In this document: positions 57,281-64,000 of the stretch, piece after piece
Layout: every line of letters starts with the position of its first letter
Position numbering within the stretch: the stretch's first letter is position 1
NCBI RefSeq assembly: GCF_050947875.1
Contig: NC_134573.1
Span: 66,037,315 to 66,101,314 of the forward strand
Direction of reading: 5' to 3'
DNA from: Dermacentor variabilis
Taxonomy: Eukaryota > Arthropoda > Arachnida > Ixodida > Ixodidae
DNA: 64,000 bases
Notes under the pieces: generated by a model
Databases searched by the model: none
What the model was told of the DNA's origin: nothing
The model's input: the letters and a program-made list of their open reading frames with translations, nothing else
Position numbers and translations under genes: made by a program

Positions 57281-57910
57281 GCATGAGATGCAACCTAGCT
57301 TTGACAACCATAGGCAGGCTAGTTGCAGCTGGTTTCCCTGAGTCGCCCTTGGTTCCTGTGGCAGAAACGCTTCTGATGAAGATAAAAGCTGGTGCCAGCA
57401 GAAAATAATCGGTCAGCAAGGAGCGGCTTGTAGTGGTTTCCTACATACACAGACTTTCAAACTGCCTGAAAGAAAGCTTCTAACCAGCACGACGTACCGG
57501 AAGCGTTTTTAGCTCCTGAAAAGCTATCCCAGCTTAGCCTACGCATAACTTGCGAAGACCAAGAGGTTAGCTGTCAGAAAAGGCATGCCCAGTGTTTCAG
57601 AAAGAGTGCCATGAACGTCGTTTATGAAATTGCCCTGCCCTGTGGAAAAACCTATATTGGACAGACGGGGCGTTGCGTGACTGACCGACTTAGGAAACAC
57701 GCAAAAGATACAGAAAATAATGATGCTGAATGGCTAGTAGAACACGGTAGGACTTGCACCAATTGTATCCCACGGTTCCGAGATGTAAGGATTTTGGGTA
57801 AAGGCAGGCAACAAATTGCAGGTGCAACTTTGGAAGCTTTCTACATTAGAGAAGCTGGGCCGAATTGTGTTACTCACACATCTGCTTTCCTATAGGAGGC
57901 TAAGCAGAAA
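57281..57910 (+). pseudogene. PLE endonuclease
   Basis: After a decayed linker (57281-57600) the frame at 57611-57895 reads VVYEIALPCGKTYIGQTGRC (GIY-YIG core), TDRLRKHAKDTENN, VEHGRTCTNCIPRFRDVRIL, and ATLEAFYIREAGPNCVTHTS. An in-frame TAG at 57893 cuts off the last ~15 residues (EAKQKFISRLL is still readable after it). HGRTC replaces the usual H-C-R-x-C, losing one Cys of the putative zinc site. Confidence 0.85.
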
Positions 57911-57960
57911 TTTATTTCACGCTTACTCAGACACCGTGGTTCTTGATGCCAACTTGATGC

Positions 57961-58129
57961 CTTGTACGCGTGCGCATGCGCTCGGGGTCGGCGAGGGCTA
58001 TACACCGTGTGCGGCAGGTATTTGAGAACAACGTTACAGCCGCAGGCAAACAGACACAGGTAATGGGTACAGATAATTTATGACTATGAACGTTGTGTGT
58101 AGGTGGCCATGCATGCAATGAATGTCATC
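57961..58129. other. Spacer between PLE and mariner
   Basis: No mariner terminal repeat identified. Confidence 0.4.
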
Positions 58130-59160
58130 ATTCAATGAAACCGCCGAGAGCAGCAATCACGGACTCCACACGCTGCCGAAAATGACAGCAGGCTCGGATG
58201 AGGTGCGTCTTTGGAACATTCGCCATTGCATCAGCAATAGCTCTCCTGAGAGCCTAAAGGGTGTTGTGTGGGTGCCTATTGGACTCCCTCTCAACTACGC
58301 CCCATACGTAGTAGTCCATTGAGTAGAGACCTGGGGAGCTAGGACGCCATATTTTTGGAGTAACGTGGTCGTGGAGGTTTTCAGCCATCCATTCTTGCGC
58401 GGTGTGGGCTGTGTGGGATGGCGCAGAGCCTTCTTGGAAAACATACGGCCGCTCGCGTGCTGCAGCAGCAGTACAGGGCTTCACAACCGTGTTCAATACG
58501 TCAGTCTAAACAACAGCGTTAACGCTCGCACTTTGGAGAAAAAAATGTGGAGGCATCACGCCTCCTTAACTGATCACGACACTCAGGACTATCACTGATG
58601 CTCGAAATTTTGTGCGCATGACAGCAGGAACATCCTCGGGGCCTTTGCACAGGCACCGATCATTTTGCGGTTCAGCTTCAGGGGCTGCAGGAAGTTTGTT
58701 TTTTTTTCATCGGAGAAAGGCCAGTACATTCCAGGCTGCTGTAGGAGTTTCAGTTTGGTCAGGAGACGCTTAGATCTGATCAGGCAGTTCTCCTTGGTTT
58801 CCTCAGACAAGAACTGTGCTCTCCGCATAGCATAAGACTTGTAGCGAAGGTCCTCATGAACCACAGGTCTGCCAATGGCCTCGTCAACCTCCACCTCCTT
58901 GGCGAGGGCTCTTATTGACTTCACAGAGTCGTCATCAATGATACCTTGGACGCGATTAATGAATTATGGTGTCCTAAGAGTGTCAGAACGCTGACAATGT
59001 CGTTACCTTTGTGAAAAAGCGTCCACATTCTCCTTGGCAGCCTGCAGTTGTTTCCGAACTTTGAACAAGAATGATCGGGCAACCTTCAATAATGTTTCGA
59101 TCTCTGTTGCGAAAGAATGTTGCGAGAATCTTGCGAACTTATCATCCCAGCGTTGCCGAC
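58130..59160 (-). pseudogene. mariner-type transposase, inactive
   Basis: Minus strand. An N-terminal helix-turn-helix part (SIRALAKEVEVDEAIGRPVV, HEDLRYKSYAMRRAQFLSEE) is followed by YWPFSDEKKTN (first catalytic Asp retained). After a stop at 58592-58594 and a frame change come VMPPHFF, RPYVFQEGSAPSHTAHTAQE (family VFQQD.AP.HT: second Asp replaced by Gly) and WRPSSPGLYSMDYYVWGVVE (family SSPDLNP.DYY: third Asp replaced by Gly). The C-terminus is RVESVIAALGGFIE, then a stop at about 58130. Two of three catalytic acids are lost, so it cannot cut DNA. Terminal repeats were not found. Confidence 0.9.
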
Positions 59161-59353
59161 ACCAGCTGCTATCAGGATGCGAATCCAGTTTCAGCTAGTG
59201 CTTAATAAACCAATAGAACACTATGTTGGCCGCGTACCCTCGTACACGTAGCCCATCTCAAATCCAGGCTGAGTGGCCGGGCTAAGGAAACATTTCGCTT
59301 TTCCTAGACCCCGCATCCCGTAAACTAAGTGAACCAGCCTGTACAGTGGTGGT
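59161..59353. other. No gene recognised
   Basis: Spacer between the transposase relic and the minisatellite element. Confidence 0.4.
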
Positions 59354-60530
59354 ATTAAGGTACGTCCTCACTTGTGGAAGTAAGCGCGTGCAAGGCGGCG
59401 CGTAAGAACGCGCGCCGCGAAAGGCGCTTTCGCGGTAATAATTCTCTAGAATAACAGCTTGGACTTGTTGGTTTTCCATCCTGGTGTTAAAAGCCCGAAA
59501 CGTAGATGGCACACGAGATGAGAAGACGACACCACAAGCGCTGTGTTGGTTTTCCATTCTGGTGTTAACAGCGCGAAACGTAGACAAGACACGAGACGAG
59601 AAGAAGACACCAGAAGCGCTGTGTTGGTTTTCCATCCTGGTGTTAACAGCGCAAAACGTAGACGAGACACGAGACGAGAAGACGACACCACAAGCGCTGT
59701 GTTGGTTTTCCATCCAGGTGTTACCAGCGCAAAATATAGACGGGACACGAGACGAGAAGACAACACCACAAGCGCTGTGTTGGTTTTCCATCCTGATGTC
59801 AGCAGCGCAAAACGTAGACGGGATACGAGACGAGAAGACGAGACCAAAAGCGCTGTCTTGGTTTTCCATCCAGGTGTTACCAGCGCAAAATATAGACGGG
59901 ACACGAGACGAGAAGACGACACCACAAGCGCTGTGTTTTCCATCCTGCTGTTAACAGCGCAAAATATAGACGGGACACGAGACGAGAAGACACCACAAGC
60001 GCTGTGTTGGTTTTCCATCCTGGTGTTAACAGCGCAAAATATATACGGGGAACGAGACGAGAACACGACGCCACAAGCGCTGTGTTGGTTTTCCATCCTG
60101 GTGTTAACAGCGCAAAACATAGACGGGACACGAGACGAGAAGACGACACCACAAGCGCTGTGTTGGTTTTCCATCCTGGTGTTAACAGCGCAAAACATAG
60201 ACGGGACACGAGACGAGAAGACGACACCACAAGCGCTGTGTTGGTTTTCCATCCAGGTCTTCCCAGCGCAAAACATAGACGGGACACGAGACGAGAAGAC
60301 GACACCACAAGCGCTGTGTTGGTTTTCCATCCTGGTGTTAACAGCGCAAAACTTAGACGGGACACGAGACGAGACGATGACACTACAAGCGCTGTCTTGG
60401 TTTTTCATCCAGGTATTACCAGCGCAAAACATAGACGGGACACGAGACGAGGAGACGACACCACAAGCGCTGCCGAAATAAGCGCGCCGCCTTGCTCACG
60501 CTTATTTTCGCAAGTGAGGACGTATCTTTA
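59354..60530. mobile_element. Inverted-repeat-bounded element filled with a 78-bp minisatellite
   Basis: Terminal inverted repeats of about 50 bases: left 59357-59406 (AGGTACGTCCTCACTTG ... GCAAGGCGGCGCG) and right 60479-60528 (minus-strand AAGATACGTCCTCACTTG ... GCAAGGCGGCGCG). Flanks are TTAA at the left and TTTA at the right, compatible with a mutated TTAA target duplication. Between them lie a small palindrome (CGCGAAAGGCGCTTTCGCG, 59416-59434) and the minisatellite. No transposase is encoded. A non-autonomous DNA element whose core has expanded is the simplest reading. Confidence 0.75.
59462..60475. repeat. 13-copy 78-bp minisatellite
   Basis: Thirteen units recognised by TTGGTTTTCCATCC, GTGTTAACAGCGCAAAA, TAGACGGGACACGAGACGAG and GACACCACAAGCGCTGTG. 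Spacing is 78 bases for most units and slightly shorter where small deletions occur (near 59935 and 59990). 78 is a multiple of three and the consensus has no stop in several frames. This produces 156-328-residue open frames on both strands with 26-residue repeats. They are a by-product of the period and not proteins. Confidence 0.95.
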
Positions 60531-62171
60531 TGCGCACCCGCGGTTCCCGCAGCCATGAAATCAAAGAAGAAAAAAAATAAAGAGAACAGGCCAGCAGGAG
60601 CGTGCGCGTCAGCTCGCAGCGTCATTGCCACGTAATGTAAGCGTTGGCGTTTTCTGACGTCCGGCTTTGTTGTCGCTGGTTGGTACAGCAGCTCTGCTAC
60701 TCTTGTTGCGGAGCTGAAAAATGGAGCATCGGGCGGCTGAATCGAAAGGGTTGATTGTCGACCGAAGTGAGCATTTGCGCCTGCCTTCTTCGCGCGACTT
60801 CGGCGACTAACCGGTGCAAAGGTGCCAGAGGCCTTAGGTATAAGATGCTTGGCAACTGTGTCATCCAATGAGATCAGTCGAAGATACAGCCCAAGCGGGT
60901 ACGAGCAACACATTTGCTGTTGTGTGCGTTCAATATACCGGTTCTCTTGGAGCACCGTCATGGCCTGCGCAAAATTACACTGCGGCTTGTCACGGGGTGA
61001 GCCTGAGGAGTCTATGTGACAGTTCTTCCGGCTATTTGCGCAAGTTACGGTTCTCGAAAGTAATACCTGGATACCTCGGTGCCATTGCTTCCTTATTTTG
61101 AGCTTGAAAAGAATAAAAGAAAAATGAAATAGACAAAACTGCTAGAACTTTGCTAAACTGGTCCGTTCTATTGACTTTCTCGCATATTAACTCCTAAAGA
61201 AGCTGCTCAATATCATCAAGAAGTAGGGGATAGGAGAGAAGAAAGAAAGGGAACAGTAAGACTGACGAGCTTACCGAAAGCAAGGAAATTCCCGCGAATC
61301 TTACGACAGACTCGTTTCTGCCACTTTATTTTGTTTCCTCCAGAGCGACGGTTTCAAGCAGTCAAACGCATTGATTGGCCTGCTGCCAATCGAAGTTCGC
61401 TGGCTCAGCGGCAGAAGGTTAGCGGGTGCAGCAAGCGAAACAGTAGGCGAAGGTCGGGTCGAAAATAGTCCCGCGTGGTAAAGTGTGGCGGCCGCGCTCG
61501 TTGCCGGTATCGATGGCCGCGAAGCGAAACAAGTAGGAGCGTTGCAGGAAGACCTCCAAGTCTGCAAAAGTTGCTTCCGACTTCAATCTGTCCGAGTCGT
61601 ACGTATCTCTGTAAGTCAAACTAGGGAGGAATTCAAGGTGTCTTAAAGAACGAAAACTGTCTCCGGGTGAACAATTTAGCGCCGGTATAATGAAGCGCTC
61701 GCCACCAGCATCAAAGTAAGGTGTGCGGAATCTTGTTCAATAAAGTGGTGCAGTGGCCGTATTTTGTAACAATTATTTGATTGGCGCTTTCTCTTTCTGA
61801 TCGTAGATCGCGCCGGGTGGGCCACCCGGTGGTGTCCTATCGAATGACGAAATGCCGAATGAAGGAAATCTGTGATGAATCCTTTCAAGGCAGGGCACAA
61901 GATATTATCGTTATTTATCTGGTCTGTAAACATCCTGTCGTTTGCGGATACATGTGTTACCGGAGTCATGGGTGGCAGTGGCACAGGTGGTAGGGACACC
62001 TTGTGACACTTTTTCCAACCACAAAACGTACGAGAACGTTCTGTGTCACATCAGTGTTCTCCTTGAAGCAAAAAAAAGAGATAAAATATAGATTAAAGAA
62101 TTGTACATCATAGATGATGTGTCTATCAACGTTCTGCGCAAGCAGTTAAGTAGAATATCGTAACTCACTGA
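60531..62171. other. No gene recognised
   Basis: 1.6 kb of mixed DNA. Short open frames (60416-60961 minus, 61301-61999) have no recognised domain. Confidence 0.45.
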
Positions 62172-62231
62172 TGTGCACTCTCTAGTTGTGTACTCCCTAG
62201 TTGTGCACTCTGCCCTTGTGCACTCTCTAGT
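62172..62231. repeat. 15-bp tandem repeat, four copies
   Basis: Four imperfect copies of TTGTGCACTCTCTAG (62172-62231), including TTGTGTACTCCCTAG and TTGTGCACTCTGCCC. Confidence 0.85.
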
Positions 62232-62242
62232 TAAACTCTTCG

Positions 62243-62515
62243 TCACGATATGCCGCTACAAGCGTTGTTGCTGCTGTGTACATCTCGGATAACCCGATAT
62301 GTCGGAAACTGTAATACGTTCAGTTGAAGCTCAACAATCTCTTTAGCTTGCTTGAGCATAGCTGCAGCGTCGTCGATATGCTGCATATGCGCGCCTGATT
62401 TCTTTGTCGGCTCTCGTGTCAATCGCAATACACGTGGTTCGGCCTTCAAGTATTTAGCGCTCACGGTGCGCAGCAATAAACGTAAATTGTTCTTCTCGAC
62501 ACTGCGCTGGGTCAC
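62243..62515 (-). other. Open frame of 90 codons, exon candidate only
   Basis: Minus-strand frame starting at GTG, with balanced composition and two amphipathic stretches (NNLRLLLRTVSAKYLKAEP; DDAAAMLKQAKEIVELQLNV). A possible 3' splice site (TGACCCAG) lies at its start near 62505, and a possible donor (GAT|GTACAC) at about 62281. No family is recognised. Uninterrupted length alone is weak evidence, so it is listed as a candidate and not a gene. Confidence 0.2.
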
Positions 62516-64000
62516 TTAAGTAACCTTGCTATTCGGTAGCAAGATGGCAAGTTGATACGCTTTACCCAGGTGGTGGGTCACGTGTTCTGGACAGCGGGGC
62601 AAGTAAGAGGAGGAACGTTATACTCCAATTCATTACAATTCCCTACTTCCACACTACTATACTGTTTGAAGCTAAACATTCTAATATAGAATGGCCTATC
62701 TGTTTGGGTTGCTGCAGCTCATTCGAACCGTTGCCTATATATTAAAGCCGTTACCTATTGCTGCCAACATATGGGAACATGCCATTAAGAGTTCATAACT
62801 CCATAGACACTTTCTTCAGTTAGTTAAGCCGCAAACCTCCAATTGAGTGCCATTTGGTGATTTTCGTCACAACTGAGACTCAGCAACGGTGGAGGCTCTC
62901 TCTTCTGCCGGAGGCTGCATGTAACTCTGCAATCATCAGTAACGCTTACCACCGTGAGTTTCTGTACCACCCTAGGACACATAGTTGCTCGTTGACGGTA
63001 CAATGCCCAGCGATTCAAATGCGATACTCGGAGCACATGGCTGCCGCCGCTTATTGCGCTGCCGGTGGGCGCTGGGCGACACCGAAATGATACATTGTGT
63101 TAATGCGACGAAAGCGAGAGCCTTCGTGACCGTAACAGCAAGGCGCTGCGCGCTACGGTATACCGGTGCAGTGTCTTCGCCGGTCCTGTTCCCAGAGCTA
63201 ATATTTGCAGGGCTACACATGAACACGCGACCGCGTTTTCCGAAACGATTTGTAGCAGCTGTCCTCTTTTTTTTTTTTTCGCGCATGTACAGAACTTAGG
63301 TTGTTAACCCTGAAGTGCAGATGCACGCGCGGCCCGAAAATCGCGCTTTGTCACTCAGACTTTTGACCGCTGAAGGCAGCATCTCGCATACGTCAGCAGA
63401 AGGGGCCTTGCAGCCAAGATGCTATGGCAGGTATACCCGTGGTAAGATAGATTAGGGTAATGTCACAGCTGTTGAAAGAAAATCCGCACAAGGTGCGGCT
63501 TATTCTTGAATTCAATGTTTTAGTTTGTCAAAACCCCTGTGAAAGCCAAGTTTTCATAATTACCACCAATAGTATCATCACAATGGTATCATCACAAAGA
63601 ACTTGATGCGTCTAAGTTGAATGGGCATTGAAACACTTTTTCGATATAGGAAAAGAACGTTGCCGATCTGTTAGCGATGCTCCTGTGAACATGTGAGCCG
63701 AAATATTATTTCACTGCAGCCAGCAGAGAAGTTTCGTTCTCTTGTCAAAGGCAGTGAACGGACGCTTGCTCTCGCATCCGTAATGGCATCATTTGAAATC
63801 AAAGCAGTTGGCCGACCAACGCTACTGGCTGATTTCGTGATCCGGAGAACATTCTCAGTAATACGCAATTGCTAATTCCGAGTAAAGTAAATGAAAACAA
63901 TATATGTGTATCCGACCTCAAAAAGACAAAAAAAATCATTTCACGTTGCACTGCGCGTACCTGGATATGCTGCACGCGTTGGCCTCCGACATCGCAGCGG
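62516..64000. other. No gene recognised
   Basis: Unassigned DNA to the window end. Overlapping short open frames at 62824-63299 and 63671-63875 show no domain. Confidence 0.45.

Larger units (their letters stand above)
55866..57960 (+). mobile_element. Penelope-like element, nearly complete coding region
   Basis: Starts with an endonuclease fragment (GQTGRCVNDRLREHA, 55875-55920), then the N-terminus, RT and endonuclease of a second unit in the same direction. A partial unit ahead of a full one is the usual PLE arrangement. It abuts, head to head, the minus-strand PLE at 55100-55865. The 3' UTR (57900-57960) is similar to that of the PLE at 42.1 kb (CCTTGTACGC.TGCGC). Several frameshifts. 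The most complete PLE in the window. Confidence 0.85.

Noticed and set aside
59462..60475. Possible CRISPR-like array
   Set aside because: The units are contiguous 78-mers with no unique spacers, in a eukaryotic genome.
59446..60481. Open frames of up to 328 residues on both strands with 26-residue repeats
   Set aside because: They follow from a 78-bp stop-poor tandem repeat. Open in several frames on both strands, no start context, and located inside an inverted-repeat element.

Overview
This window is transposon-dense arthropod genomic DNA, almost certainly from a hard tick (Ixodidae, probably a metastriate such as Rhipicephalus, Dermacentor or Hyalomma). The evidence is several copies of a composite tRNA-derived SINE matching what I know as the Ruka family of Rhipicephalus, a second tick-type tRNA-derived SINE, and many Penelope-like elements (PLEs) and LINEs with tick-typical 3' ends. 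I find no confident host protein-coding gene, rRNA, genuine tRNA, CRISPR array or bacterial gene. The longest open frames are either translated minisatellite (59.5-60.5 kb) or pieces of retroelement proteins.

Layout. 1-11 kb: a LINE 3' end, a tRNA-type SINE, a PLE endonuclease relic (-), a Ruka-like SINE (-), a degenerate LINE reverse transcriptase (6.1-8.0 kb, +), a degenerate Ty3/Gypsy gag-protease-RT (8.7-10.6 kb, +) cut off by a tandem Ruka pair. 11-20 kb: mostly unannotated, intron-like AT-rich DNA with SINE pieces, a Ruka palindrome (15.3-16.0 kb) and a hairpin repeat (18.3 kb). 20.5-26 kb: an A/C-rich CTCCC repeat, a GC-rich tract with a Gypsy RNase H/integrase relic, a TTAA-flanked element nested in a palindromic MITE (23.2-24.3 kb), a LINE RNase H relic and a SINE with perfect target duplications. 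27-33 kb: a LINE tail (-), a PLE relic between 130-bp inverted arms, and two tandem I-like LINE 3' regions (+). 34-44 kb: a (GT)n tract, a LINE relic split by a TTAA-flanked MITE and by a PLE with 63-bp inverted ends and a 12-bp target duplication, another PLE with an open GIY-YIG frame (41.5-42.1 kb), a small TA-flanked MITE and a further PLE relic. 44-51 kb: a LINE (-) split by a 3.96-kb Gypsy element with two 163-bp LTRs and a deleted integrase core. 51-64 kb: a SINE, head-to-head PLEs (55.1-57.9 kb), a dead mariner transposase (58.1-59.2 kb), and a 13-copy 78-bp minisatellite enclosed by 50-bp inverted repeats (59.35-60.53 kb).

The parts do not form a pathway. The biology is the order of insertion: LINE relics are the oldest layer, and MITEs, PLEs, Gypsy elements and SINEs are inserted into them. 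Several insertions can be read precisely because the interrupted frame or target duplication is preserved. The points most worth follow-up are the PLE copies with inverted ends, the TTAA-flanked non-autonomous elements, and the inverted-repeat-bounded minisatellite.
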